From an uncultured Clostridia bacterium (GTDB lineage: Bacteria > Bacillota > Clostridia > Lachnospirales > Anaerotignaceae), in NCBI GenBank assembly GCA_902477755.1, contig CABSIK010000025.1:1-16979 (forward strand): DNA of 16,979 bases. The letters run 5' to 3'. Below are positions 1 to 7,650 of this stretch, one piece after another; the stretch's first letter is position 1; the number at the start of each line of letters is the position of its first letter. Made by a program: the position numbers and the translations under genes. The notes beneath the pieces were generated by a model. It worked only from the letters and a program-made list of their open reading frames with translations, was not told where the DNA came from and ran no database searches.

Positions 1-247
1 TACCAAATAAACGATATACACCAGAATTCAAGAAAATGGTAATAGAAACTATGCTGAAGGAGAAATTAAGTTTCAATCTATAGAATATTTCCAGCAGGAA
101 CTGGTAGAGTATTTGGATTACTGCAATAACCATTGAATCAAAGCAAAGCTAAAGGGCTTGCTGCCTGTGATTTACAGACAACAAGCCCTTTTGGCTTCTT
201 GAACAATTTTACTCTGAAAACATTCTAACTTTTTGGGGCTTAGTTCA
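1..247 (+). mobile_element. Decayed IS3-family (IS150-like) insertion sequence remnant
   Basis: From base 3 one frame reads like the start of an IS3-family OrfA (NKRYTPEFKKMVIETMLKEK), then meets a stop at about 81-83. In another frame, from about base 62, the sequence reads like the extreme C-terminus of the OrfB integrase (SIEYFQQELVEYLDYCNNH, stop at 134-136, then IKAKLKGL...YRQQALLAS, stop at 200-202). The expected roughly 1 kb between these parts, including the DDE catalytic core, is missing, and the OrfB tail carries an in-frame TGA where family members usually have Arg or Lys. The stretch at about 224-247 (ctaactttttggggcttag) resembles an IS150-group terminal inverted repeat and marks the right end. 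A perfect 10-bp hairpin (151-160 with 182-191) lies in the OrfB tail. The element is clearly inactive. The left end is outside the window. Confidence 0.7.
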
Positions 248-352
248 TCATACGAAGGATTCCGGCTTTCTTGTTTTTTCTGAGTTTATATTTAGTATGT
301 TTTCTTATGGGGGATTTGCTTTGGAGATTCTCTTATTTATGGATTATGGCAA

Positions 353-392
353 AAAGAAAGGGCTGACCAACGATGTTGATCTTGCCCTTTTT
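353..392 (-). terminator. Terminator of the leuACDB operon
   Basis: On the minus strand, just after the leuB stop, AAAGGGC pairs with GCCCTTT, with a further CAAC/GTTG pairing inside an imperfect stem. The 3' arm runs into a T-rich stretch (TTTCTTTTT). This is a plausible intrinsic terminator for the leucine operon. The remaining bases 248-350 hold no gene, promoter or repeat that I can recognise. Confidence 0.6.
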
Positions 393-397
393 GTGTA

Positions 398-1477
398 TTA
401 CATGTTTTCGATTTCAGATCGTACCAGTGCACCAGCTTCTTTGGTGCCAACAACTTTGGTGCCTTCTGTTGCAATATCCGGTGTGCGATAGCCTTTTGCC
501 AGAACAGCTTTGACAGCTGTTTCGATGGCATCTGCTTCTTCAGAAAGACCGAATGTATAGCGCAGCATCATGGCAGCGGAAAGGATCGTTGCCAGAGGAT
601 TTGCTTTGTCCTGTCCAGCAATATCCGGCGCGGAACCATGTACCGGTTCATACATACCGAAATTGCCTTTTGCGAGGCTGGCGGAAGGCAGCATACCGAT
701 GGAACCGGTGATCATGCTGGCTTCATCAGAGAGGATATCCCCGAAGATGTTGCCTGTAACAATGACATCAAACTGTTTTGGATTGCGTACCAGCTGCATA
801 GCTGCGTTGTCGATATAAAGATGTTCCAGTGTGACTTCGGGATAATCCTTTGCCACTTCTGTCACCACTCTCCGCCACAGACGAGAACTTTCCAGTACGT
901 TGGCTTTGTCAACGCTGGTTACTTTTTTATTCCGTTTCATAGCCATATCAAAGGCTGTGACAGCAATTCTTCTGACTTCTTCTTCTGCATACTGTTCTAC
1001 ATCGTAAGCGGCAGGCCCAAGATCTGTTTCTTTGGTGCCTCTTTCCCCAAAATAGATGCCGCCAGTCAGTTCACGCACTACAACAATATCCAGCCCACCT
1101 TCAACGATTTCAGGTTTCAGTGGGCAAGCATCTGCAAGAGCGTCAAAGAGCAGAGCAGGGCGGATATTGGCAAAGAGTTTCAGTTCTTTGCGCAGTCCCA
1201 GCAAAGCCCGTTCTGGACGTTTATCACCGGGCAGTGTATCCCATTTCCAGCCACCTACAGCACCCAGCAGAACGGCGTCAGCGGATTTGCAGGCGTCAAT
1301 GGTTGCCTGAGGCAAACATTCCCCTACAGCGTCAATGGCGCAGCCGCCTGCCAGTACAGGGGTATAAACAAATTCATGATGATATTTCGCGGCAATGGTA
1401 TCTAATACCTGTAATGCTTCTCCTACTACTTCAGGACCGATACCATCACCGTGAATGACAGCAATATTATATTTCAT
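398..1477 (-). CDS. leuB: 3-isopropylmalate dehydrogenase
   Basis: Oxidatively decarboxylates 3-isopropylmalate to 2-oxoisocaproate with NAD+, the third leucine-specific step; a cytosolic, Mg2+/Mn2+-dependent homodimer in known members. The 359-residue length is normal. Family landmarks are all present: GDGIGPEV (10-17), the substrate-binding arginines in LRKELKLFANIRP (R96, R106) and VRELTGGIYFG (R135, Y142), catalytic K191 in VDKANVLESSR, the metal aspartates D223, D247 and D251 (GNIFGDILSDEAS), and the NAD-binding EPVHGSAPDIAGQDKANP (277-294). The last gene of leuA-leuC-leuD-leuB, 26 bp after leuD. An AAAGGG ribosome binding site lies about 10 bases before the ATG. The NAD loop and the Leu-type context argue against isocitrate or tartrate dehydrogenase. 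Confidence 0.97.
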   Translation of the reverse strand: MKYNIAVIHGDGIGPEVVGEALQVLDTIAAKYHHEFVYTPVLAGGCAIDAVGECLPQATIDACKSADAVLLGAVGGWKWDTLPGDKRPERALLGLRKELKLFANIRPALLFDALADACPLKPEIVEGGLDIVVVRELTGGIYFGERGTKETDLGPAAYDVEQYAEEEVRRIAVTAFDMAMKRNKKVTSVDKANVLESSRLWRRVVTEVAKDYPEVTLEHLYIDNAAMQLVRNPKQFDVIVTGNIFGDILSDEASMITGSIGMLPSASLAKGNFGMYEPVHGSAPDIAGQDKANPLATILSAAMMLRYTFGLSEEADAIETAVKAVLAKGYRTPDIATEGTKVVGTKEAGALVRSEIENM

Positions 1478-1503
1478 AGGACATTTCCCTTTCTCTTTTG
1501 TAC

Positions 1504-1983
1504 TTAACGAATGGAGTTGAGCAGACCACCTTTGGCAATGATTTCTTTGATGAAATCAGGGAAGGGCAGTGCCTGATAAGTTTCGTTTCTGGTTACGTTT
1601 GTGATGATGCCTGTATCAAAATCGATGGCAACTTCGTCGCCGTCCTGAATTTTATCACTGGCTTCTTCGCATTCCAGAATTGCCAAGCCAATGTTGATGG
1701 CGTTGCGGTAGAAAATCCGGGCAAATGTTTTGGCAATAACGCAGGAAATGCCGGATTCTTTGATGGCAATGGGAGCATGTTCTCTGGAAGAGCCGCAGCC
1801 AAAGTTCCAGCCGCCAACCATGATGTCACCATCTTTTACTTTGTGGACAAATTCTGTATCAATATCTTCCATGCAATGACTTGCCAGTTCTTTGTGATTG
1901 GCAGTGTTCAAATGTCTTGCAGGAATGATAACGTCTGTATCAATATTATCACCGTACTTGTGTACGCGTCCGTTTGCTTTCAT
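1504..1983 (-). CDS. leuD: 3-isopropylmalate dehydratase, small subunit
   Basis: Small subunit of isopropylmalate isomerase, which with LeuC converts 2-isopropylmalate to 3-isopropylmalate through isopropylmaleate. The 159 residues match the short stand-alone LeuD type seen in Clostridia and archaea, not the roughly 200-residue enterobacterial type. It starts with the usual GRVHKYGDNIDTDVIIPARHL motif and has the swivelling-domain signature GCGSSREHA (62-70), which helps bind substrate. The ATG is preceded by a strong AAGGAGG about 8 bases upstream, and the gene lies only 14 bp after leuC, so the two subunits are expected to be made together. The related homoaconitase small subunit is less likely given the leuA-leuC-leuB neighbours. 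Confidence 0.96.
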   Translation of the reverse strand: MKANGRVHKYGDNIDTDVIIPARHLNTANHKELASHCMEDIDTEFVHKVKDGDIMVGGWNFGCGSSREHAPIAIKESGISCVIAKTFARIFYRNAINIGLAILECEEASDKIQDGDEVAIDFDTGIITNVTRNETYQALPFPDFIKEIIAKGGLLNSIR

Positions 1984-1997
1984 TGTTCAAAACCTCC

Positions 1998-3257
1998 TTA
2001 CACTTCATCGGGACTGCTGATTTTGCCTGTAATGGCAGATGCTGCCGCAACGGCAGGGCTTGCCAGATATACTTCGGACTTTACATGCCCCATGCGTCCA
2101 ACGAAGTTTCTGTTTGTAGTTGCCACACAGCGTTCGCCTTCAGCCAGAATACCCATGTGACCGCCCAGACAGGGACCGCAGGTAGGAGTAGAAACAACGC
2201 ATCCAGCTTCTACAAAAATATCCAGATAGCCTTCTTTGATACATTCCCGGTAAATTTTCTGAGTAGCAGGAATGATGATGGCTCTTACATCTTTATGAAC
2301 TTTATGTCCTTTCAGAATTTCGGCTGCTGTTTTCATATCAGACAGTCTGCCGTTTGTGCAGGAGCCGATGACAACCTGCTGAATGGGAACGTCACCCACT
2401 TCGTCAATGGTTTTGGTGTTTTCCGGCAGGTGAGGGAATGCAACGGTGGGTTTGATGGCAGACAGATCAATGTCATAAGTCTGCACATATTCCGCATCTT
2501 CATCGGGTTCATATACAGTGTACGGACGGTTTACTTTGTCCTTCATATATTCTTTTGTGATTTCATCTACCATAAAGATGCCGTTTTTGCCGCCGGCTTC
2601 GATAGCCATGTTGGCAATGCACAGACGGTCATCCATAGACAGGCTTTTCAGACCTTCGCCCATGAATTCCATAGAACGATAAAGCGCACCGTCAACGCCA
2701 ATCATGCCGATGATGTGCAGGATGACGTCTTTGCCGCTGACGTTTTTCTGTAATGCACCTGTCAGGTTAAATTTGATGGCTTCTGGCACTTTGAACCAAG
2801 CCTGACCTGTTGCCATACCGGCAGCCATATCAGTGGAGCCAACGCCAGTGGAGAAGGCGCCCAGTGCACCGTAAGTACAGGTGTGGGAGTCTGCGCCGAT
2901 GATACATTCCCCAGCGGCTACCAAACCTTTTTCCGGCAGGAGGGCATGCTCAATACCCATATTGCCTACATCATAGAAGTTGTCTAAATCAAATTTTCTG
3001 GCAAATGTGCGGCACTGTTTGCACTGTTCTGCCGCTTTGATGTCTTTATTGGGTGTAAAGTGATCCATGACCATGGAAACTTTGCTTTTATCAAATACAC
3101 CGGAGAAACCGGCTTTTTCAAATTCATTGATGGCAACAGGGGATGTGATGTCATTGCCCAGTACCATATCCAGATTGGCACGGATCAGCTGTCCTGCAAC
3201 AACGGAATCCAGCCCCGCATGGGCAGCCAATATTTTCTGTGTCATTGTCATTCCCAT
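1998..3257 (-). CDS. leuC: 3-isopropylmalate dehydratase, large subunit
   Basis: Large, [4Fe-4S]-containing subunit of isopropylmalate isomerase, the aconitase-family enzyme of the second leucine-specific step. Its 419 residues fit the shorter archaeal/clostridial LeuC type that pairs with a short LeuD. The three cluster cysteines are visible: C300 in GSCTNGR, and C360 and C363 in TCGPCLGG. Other landmarks are DHFTPNKD (65-72) and GADSHTCTYGALGAFSTGVGSTD (121-143). The start codon has two in-frame ATGs shortly after it (MGMTMTQ). The GGAG at the end of AAAAGGAG, 9 bases upstream, favours the first. leuC follows leuA across an 84-bp gap containing a strong hairpin with a U-tract, so its transcription may depend partly on readthrough from leuA. 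Confidence 0.96.
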   Translation of the reverse strand: MGMTMTQKILAAHAGLDSVVAGQLIRANLDMVLGNDITSPVAINEFEKAGFSGVFDKSKVSMVMDHFTPNKDIKAAEQCKQCRTFARKFDLDNFYDVGNMGIEHALLPEKGLVAAGECIIGADSHTCTYGALGAFSTGVGSTDMAAGMATGQAWFKVPEAIKFNLTGALQKNVSGKDVILHIIGMIGVDGALYRSMEFMGEGLKSLSMDDRLCIANMAIEAGGKNGIFMVDEITKEYMKDKVNRPYTVYEPDEDAEYVQTYDIDLSAIKPTVAFPHLPENTKTIDEVGDVPIQQVVIGSCTNGRLSDMKTAAEILKGHKVHKDVRAIIIPATQKIYRECIKEGYLDIFVEAGCVVSTPTCGPCLGGHMGILAEGERCVATTNRNFVGRMGHVKSEVYLASPAVAAASAITGKISSPDEV

Positions 3258-3280
3258 AAAAAATCGCTCCTTTTGTGTAT

Positions 3281-3324
3281 AAAAAGGGACAGGTGTGACA
3301 AACTGTCATGCGGCACCTGTCCCT
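3281..3324 (-). terminator. Terminator-like hairpin between leuA and leuC
   Basis: A perfect 11-bp stem (3285-3295 with 3314-3324, GGGACAGGTG/CACCTGTCCC core) has an additional inner 5-bp stem TGACA/TGTCA. On the minus strand the stem is followed at once by TTTTT (3285-3281) and then ATAC. It has the form of an intrinsic terminator, placed 17 bases after the leuA stop and 24 bases before leuC. No promoter with sensible spacing is visible between it and leuC. It may be a partial terminator lowering leuCDB relative to leuA. Confidence 0.75.
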
Positions 3325-3341
3325 GTTCCTTCATTTGTTAT

Positions 3342-5054
3342 TTATTTTGTGATGAAATGGCTTACCTGATTCAGACGGTTGATGGCGCTGACCAAAGCAT
3401 TGATAGAAGCCAGAATGATGTCTTCATGCATACCTACGCCCCAGTAAACTTTACCATTGGCATCAGCAATGGCAACATAAGCAGCTGCACGGGAGTTGGA
3501 TTCCGCTTCCAGGGCATGTTCTGCGTAAGTTACGAAGGTATAATCAAAGCTGTAGAGCTTGGACTGACGCAGCGCATTGCTGACAGCATCCAAACGGCCA
3601 TTGCCGCTTGCTGTGAAGAAATATTCAGTACCGGCGATGTTTACATGAATGTCAACGGTGTATCCATCTTCACCTTTATAGGTAGAGTTTTTGCGGAAAG
3701 TTGCGTCCGTAATATCAATGGGATCAAATTTGTTGATATATTCGTTTTTGAATGTTTCAAATACTTCCGCAGGAGTCAGTTCCTTGTGGCTGTGGTCGGA
3801 AACGCCTTTGACCATATAACCGATTTCTTCCCGCATTTTTACAGGAATGTGGAAGCCGTAATTCTGTTCCAGAATATATGCGATACCACCTTTACCAGAC
3901 TGGCTGTTGATGCGGATAACGTCTGCATCATATTCTCTGCCTACATCATGAGGATCAATTGGCAGATAGGGTACCATCCAACGGTGCATATGTTTGTCCT
4001 CGCGGTATTTCATGCCCTTGGCAATCGCATCCTGATGAGAACCGGAGAATGCGGCAAATACCAGCTGGCCGCCATAAGGCTGACGAGGATGCACTTTCAT
4101 ATCTGTATATTTTTCGTAAGCTTCTACAACTTTTGGCATGTTGGAAAAGTCCAGTTCGGGATCAACGCCGTGGGAGAACAGGTTCATTGCCAGTGTAACA
4201 ATGTCAACATTACCGGTTCTTTCACCATTGCCGAACAGTGTACCTTCGATTCTGTCACCGCCTGCCAGCAGACCCAGTTCCGCGTCGGCTACAGCAGTGC
4301 CGCGGTCGTTGTGGGGGTGCAGAGAAAGGATGACATTTTCTCTGTTGTGCAGGTGATGGGACATATAAGAGATCTGTGCTGCGTAAACATGTGGCATAGA
4401 CATGGATACAGTTGCAGGCAGATTGATAATCACTTTCTTCTCAGGCGTAGGTTCCCAGATGTCGATGACAGCGTTGCAGATGGCTTCCGCAAAGTCGATT
4501 TCTGTGCCGGTGAAGCTTTCTGGAGAATATTCAAACTGGAATTCTGTTTCCGGCATTTTCTTTGCATATTCGTTCATCAGTTTTGCGCCGCTGACAGCAA
4601 TATCAATGATTTCCTGGCGGTCTTTTTTGAAAACCTGTTCCCGCTGTGCAAGGGAAGTGGAATTGTACAAATGTACAATGGCTCTTTTAACACCTTTCAG
4701 AGATTCAAATGTTTTTGCGATGATATGTTCTCTGGACTGTGTCAGTACCTGTACGGTAACGTCGTCAGGAATCATATCCTTTTCAATCAGTGTGCGCAAA
4801 AATTCGTACTCTGTTTCAGATGCGGCGGGAAAGCCAACCTCGATTTCCTTAAATCCAAGGGAAACCAGGAAACGAAAGAACTCTACTTTTTCATTTAGAC
4901 TCATGGGAACGATTAGGGCTTGATTACCATCTCTTAAATCTACGCTGCACCATGCAGGTGCTTTTTCCAAATGATCTTTGTTGATCCATTCCATTGAGGG
5001 TTCAGGCGGCATAAAGTAACCGACCTCATACTTTTCACAATTCTTCATCATCAT
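3342..5054 (-). CDS. leuA: 2-isopropylmalate synthase, type II (long form)
   Basis: Condenses 2-oxoisovalerate with acetyl-CoA, the committed leucine step and the usual target of leucine feedback. The 570 residues contain an HMGL-like TIM barrel with the metal-binding LRDGNQ (40-45), SLHPHND with metal histidines H246 and H248, and NGERTGN (276-282). A C-terminal LeuA regulatory domain (about 440-560) follows, with the typical ASGNGRLDAVSNAL stretch. The N-terminal FMPPEPSMEWINKDHLEKAPAWCSVDLRDGNQ places it in the yeast/actinobacterial long type. The open frame extends to a TTG at 5063, but AGAAGG would then be too close. ATG 5054 has that site about 10 bases upstream and is preferred, with ATG 5051 or 5048 as alternatives. 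First gene of the leu operon, divergent from ilvB. Confidence 0.95.
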   Translation of the reverse strand: MMMKNCEKYEVGYFMPPEPSMEWINKDHLEKAPAWCSVDLRDGNQALIVPMSLNEKVEFFRFLVSLGFKEIEVGFPAASETEYEFLRTLIEKDMIPDDVTVQVLTQSREHIIAKTFESLKGVKRAIVHLYNSTSLAQREQVFKKDRQEIIDIAVSGAKLMNEYAKKMPETEFQFEYSPESFTGTEIDFAEAICNAVIDIWEPTPEKKVIINLPATVSMSMPHVYAAQISYMSHHLHNRENVILSLHPHNDRGTAVADAELGLLAGGDRIEGTLFGNGERTGNVDIVTLAMNLFSHGVDPELDFSNMPKVVEAYEKYTDMKVHPRQPYGGQLVFAAFSGSHQDAIAKGMKYREDKHMHRWMVPYLPIDPHDVGREYDADVIRINSQSGKGGIAYILEQNYGFHIPVKMREEIGYMVKGVSDHSHKELTPAEVFETFKNEYINKFDPIDITDATFRKNSTYKGEDGYTVDIHVNIAGTEYFFTASGNGRLDAVSNALRQSKLYSFDYTFVTYAEHALEAESNSRAAAYVAIADANGKVYWGVGMHEDIILASINALVSAINRLNQVSHFITK

Positions 5055-5100
5055 AATAATCAAACCTTCTTTCTTCCATGAATTTGGAGTCTTTTGTAAT

Positions 5101-5206
5101 TTACGGACGTTCCCGTGTCCGTTTTTGTTTGCCTGCCTGATGGAGGTGGCTTATCAGCCGCAGACAGGCAAACAAAAATGTTTCGCAAGCGAATTGCTTT
5201 TGAATG
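5101..5206 (-). promoter_or_regulatory. Structured 5' leader of leuA
   Basis: The predicted leuA transcript begins near 5206 and has a leader of about 150 bases. It contains a small hairpin UUCG-CUUG-CGAA (about 5181-5192), then a very long one: 5161-5178 pairs with 5122-5139 over 18 bp with one U-G wobble in the minus-strand RNA. The 21-base loop holds an inner GGCU-GAUA-AGCC hairpin and an unpaired CACCUCC, which resembles the anti-Shine-Dalgarno of 16S rRNA. A third hairpin (ACGGAC/GTCCGT, 5103-5108 with 5117-5122) follows and shares one base with the long stem. None is followed by a U-tract on this strand, so they are not intrinsic terminators as read. No T-box core (GGGTGGNACCGCG) is visible. 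Confidence 0.5.
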
Positions 5207-5212
5207 ATATGC

Positions 5213-5241
5213 ATTGTACTAAAATAGAAACAATTTGTCAA
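5213..5241 (-). promoter_or_regulatory. Promoter of the leuACDB operon
   Basis: On the minus strand, TTGACA (5241-5236) and TACAAT (5218-5213) are separated by 17 bases. The -35 is a perfect sigma-A match and the -10 matches at five of six positions. Transcription would start near 5206 and give a leader of about 150 bases. It lies back to back with the ilvB promoter, with 59 bp between the two -35 boxes. That interval holds an inverted repeat GTATT-N6-AATAC (5244-5259), a candidate operator. Confidence 0.8.
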
Positions 5242-5300
5242 GGGTATTTTTGTGAATACAAAGTAAAAATTTTATTATGCACTTGCGCTAAAAAAAATTA

Positions 5301-5328
5301 TTGACAATTGTAAAAAGTGTTATATAAT
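5301..5328 (+). promoter_or_regulatory. Promoter of the ilvBNCD operon
   Basis: TTGACA (5301-5306) and TATAAT (5323-5328) are both perfect sigma-A hexamers, 16 bases apart. Transcription would start near 5335 and leave a short, A-rich leader of about 70 bases without evident hairpins, T-box or terminator. Any control of this promoter is therefore more likely to act on initiation. No convincing CodY box was recognised. Confidence 0.85.
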
Positions 5329-5404
5329 GGAGTGTATCAAAAAAAATACAAAAGAGAAATGACGACGAAACAACAAAAGACAAAAGAAAGAGAGGGACTG
5401 CCAC

Positions 5405-7066
5405 ATGAAAATGACAGGTTCGCAGATCATTATGGAGATTCTGCTGGAACAAGATGTGGATACAGTTTTTGGGTATCCCGGCGGCGCTGCATTGAATATC
5501 TATGACACATTATATCAATACAGTGACCGAATTCGCCACGTGCTGACAGCCCATGAACAGGGAGCAGCACATGCGGCAGACGGTTATGCCAGAGCAACAG
5601 GAAAAACAGGTGTTGTTTTTGCCACAAGCGGCCCTGGGGCTACCAATTTGGTGACAGGAATTGCAACAGCTTTTATGGATAGTATTCCTATGGTAGCCAT
5701 TACATCAAATGTAGCAAACAGCCTGATCGGCAGAGATGCTTTTCAGGAAGTATATATTACAGGCATTACGATGCCCATTACAAAACATAATTTTTTCGTT
5801 AATAAAGTAGAAGATCTTGCACATGCCGTCAGAGAAGCTTTCCGCATTGCGGCAACAGGCAGAAAAGGGCCTGTACTGGTGGATGTGACAAAAGATGTAA
5901 CTGCAGCACTTTGTGAGTTTGAATCAAAACAGGCAGATCACAAAGTTAAAATGCCTGTAGCTTCTGATGAGGAAATCCAAAAAATCGCAGATATGATCAA
6001 TCAGGCAGAACGTCCTGCAATCTACTGCGGCGGCGGTGTTCCGGCTTCAGATGCAGGGGAAGAATTGACAGAACTGATTCATAAGGCAGATATTCCCATT
6101 GCCTATACTATGATGGCTGTCGGGATTGTTGGCTATAACGATACCCATTCTTTAGGGATGATCGGTATGCATGGCAGTGTTGCTGCCAATAAGGCTGTGG
6201 ATCAGGCGGATCTGGTATTAGCTTTAGGCACACGTTTTTCTGATCGTGTAGCACTGAATACAGAAAAATTTGCTCAGAGAGCTACAAAAGTTCAGGTTGA
6301 TATTGATGAGAGCGAAATCAACAAGAACGTTATTGTAGATATGAGCGTCCTTTCAGACGTAAAATATTTCTTGGAGAAACTGTTGCCTCTGGTTGAGGAG
6401 AAAAAACGTACAGCTTGGCTGGAACAGGTGGCAGAATGGAGAGATGCTTCTATTGCATCACAGTGTCCTGCGGCAAAAATGCATCCTCGCGATATCATTG
6501 GCGCTGTTTGTGATATGACTGATAAAGAAACCATCTATGTAACCGATGTTGGTCAGCATCAGATGTGGGCGGCACAGTTCATCAAACACCGCAACACAAA
6601 AGCATTTTTGACCAGCGGCGGTCTGGGTACCATGGGTTTTGGCTATGGTGCAGCCATCGGTGCACAGATTGGATGTCCTGATAAGAGAGTCATCCATTTT
6701 ACAGGCGATGCTTCTTTCCATATGAATCTGAATGAAGCTTGTACTGCAGTCAGTGAAGAACTGCCTATCATCACAGTTATCATGAATAACCGTGTACTTG
6801 GTATGGTATATCAGTGGCAGAGTTCTTTCTATGACAGACGGTATTCCGCAACAGTACCTGAGCGTAAAACAGATTTTGTAAAACTGGCAGAAGGCTTTGG
6901 CGCAAAGAGCTTCCGAGCAGAAACACCGGAAGAATTCAAAGAAGCTTTTGCAGCAGCTTTGCAGGAAAAAGGCCCTGTTTGGATTGAATGTATCATTGAC
7001 CAGGAAGAAAAAGTACTGCCTATGATTCCTAACGGCGGTACCATCGAAGACATCATCTTGAACTAA
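5405..7066 (+). CDS. ilvB: Acetolactate synthase (acetohydroxyacid synthase), large catalytic subunit
   Basis: ThDP-dependent enzyme joining two pyruvates to 2-acetolactate, or pyruvate with 2-oxobutyrate to 2-aceto-2-hydroxybutyrate, the first common step of valine/leucine and isoleucine synthesis. The 553 residues show the three-domain plan: an N-terminal pyrimidine-binding domain with GYPGGAALNIYD (23-34) and catalytic glutamate E51 in AHEQGAAHAADGYARATG, a central FAD-type domain, and a C-terminal ThDP/Mg site starting GDASF (434-438) and ending NN near 462. The usual GDGSF is GDASF here. AGAGGG sits 8 bases before the ATG. The directly following ilvN indicates a biosynthetic, feedback-regulated enzyme and not the catabolic AlsS. 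Confidence 0.97.
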   Translation: MKMTGSQIIMEILLEQDVDTVFGYPGGAALNIYDTLYQYSDRIRHVLTAHEQGAAHAADGYARATGKTGVVFATSGPGATNLVTGIATAFMDSIPMVAITSNVANSLIGRDAFQEVYITGITMPITKHNFFVNKVEDLAHAVREAFRIAATGRKGPVLVDVTKDVTAALCEFESKQADHKVKMPVASDEEIQKIADMINQAERPAIYCGGGVPASDAGEELTELIHKADIPIAYTMMAVGIVGYNDTHSLGMIGMHGSVAANKAVDQADLVLALGTRFSDRVALNTEKFAQRATKVQVDIDESEINKNVIVDMSVLSDVKYFLEKLLPLVEEKKRTAWLEQVAEWRDASIASQCPAAKMHPRDIIGAVCDMTDKETIYVTDVGQHQMWAAQFIKHRNTKAFLTSGGLGTMGFGYGAAIGAQIGCPDKRVIHFTGDASFHMNLNEACTAVSEELPIITVIMNNRVLGMVYQWQSSFYDRRYSATVPERKTDFVKLAEGFGAKSFRAETPEEFKEAFAAALQEKGPVWIECIIDQEEKVLPMIPNGGTIEDIILN

Positions 7067-7082
7067 AGAGGAGGCGATAGGC

Positions 7083-7598
7083 ATGACAGAGATCAAAGTC
7101 AACAAAGACGCCCCCCGTCAGGTGGTGCGTATGCTGGTAGATAACCAGCCCAATGTACTGGCTCGGATTTCCAGCCTGTTTGGCAGAAGAAACTTCAATA
7201 TCAGTACCATAACCGCATCAGAAACCCATATTCCTGGGCTTACCAGAATTACGGTAGTTACAGGGGAAAATGATGAAAATGTACTGCATCAGATTATTGC
7301 CCAGACAGAAAAACTGGAAGTGGTGCGAGAAATTTATTTACTGGATATGAAAAACAGCGTATATCGTGAATTGCTGCTGATCAAGATCCGAACAGACAAA
7401 AATGAAAGAAGCGCATTACACGAAATCGTGGATATTTATAGAGGAAAGATTATTGACCTTTCCAAAAACAGTATGATTGTAGAACTGACAGGCTCTCCTG
7501 AGAAGTTGGACGGCTTCATGGACATGGTATCCTGCTATGATATCATTGAAGTGTGCCGTACAGGTATCACAGGTATTGAACGGGGTCTTGCAGAATAA
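7083..7598 (+). CDS. ilvN: Acetolactate synthase, small regulatory subunit
   Basis: Regulatory subunit that activates IlvB and, in characterised members, confers valine feedback inhibition. Its 171 residues contain an N-terminal ACT domain (about 14-90) beginning RQVVRMLVDNQPNVLARISSLFGRRNFNI, then the C-terminal ALS small-subunit domain (about 95-165). This is the long ilvH/ilvN type, not the short E. coli IlvN. A GAGGAGG ribosome binding site lies about 8 bases before the ATG, and the gene starts 16 bp after ilvB ends, so the subunits are co-translated from one message. In Gram-positive species the name ilvH is also used for this gene. Confidence 0.96.
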   Translation: MTEIKVNKDAPRQVVRMLVDNQPNVLARISSLFGRRNFNISTITASETHIPGLTRITVVTGENDENVLHQIIAQTEKLEVVREIYLLDMKNSVYRELLLIKIRTDKNERSALHEIVDIYRGKIIDLSKNSMIVELTGSPEKLDGFMDMVSCYDIIEVCRTGITGIERGLAE

Positions 7599-7650
7599 AA
7601 TGTCACAAAAGAAAAAAGAGTAAAACACGGAAGAAAAGGAGACGATACGA

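Noticed and set aside
297..491. 64-codon plus-strand frame near the end of leuB
   Set aside because: It overlaps the leu terminator and the antisense of leuB, and has no ribosome binding site or recognisable protein content.
3060..4898. 612-codon open frame on the plus strand opposite leuA and leuC
   Set aside because: It is antisense to two certain genes, has no ribosome binding site or domain resemblance, and its cysteine/phenylalanine-rich composition is what the complement of biased codons gives.
5028..5072. 14-codon frame (ATG in the leuA leader, read MEERRFDYYDDEEL) overlapping the leuA start
   Set aside because: No Shine-Dalgarno precedes it, and it arises from the A/G-rich ribosome binding site and repeated ATGATGATG of leuA itself.
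5055..5206. T-box riboswitch upstream of leuA
   Set aside because: No T-box core sequence is present and no hairpin in the leader is followed by a U-tract on the leuA strand.
5101..5214. 37-codon minus-strand frame in the leuA leader containing LRLISHL, a possible leucine leader peptide
   Set aside because: Its ATG lies inside the predicted -10 box, so it would not be in the transcript. The only in-frame internal start (TTG 5175) has no ribosome binding site, and the Leu codons fall inside the long stem and its loop instead of before it.
5317..5505. 62-codon frame overlapping the start of ilvB, beginning near the ilv promoter
   Set aside because: It begins inside the -35/-10 region and runs out of frame into ilvB, with no ribosome binding site or family resemblance.
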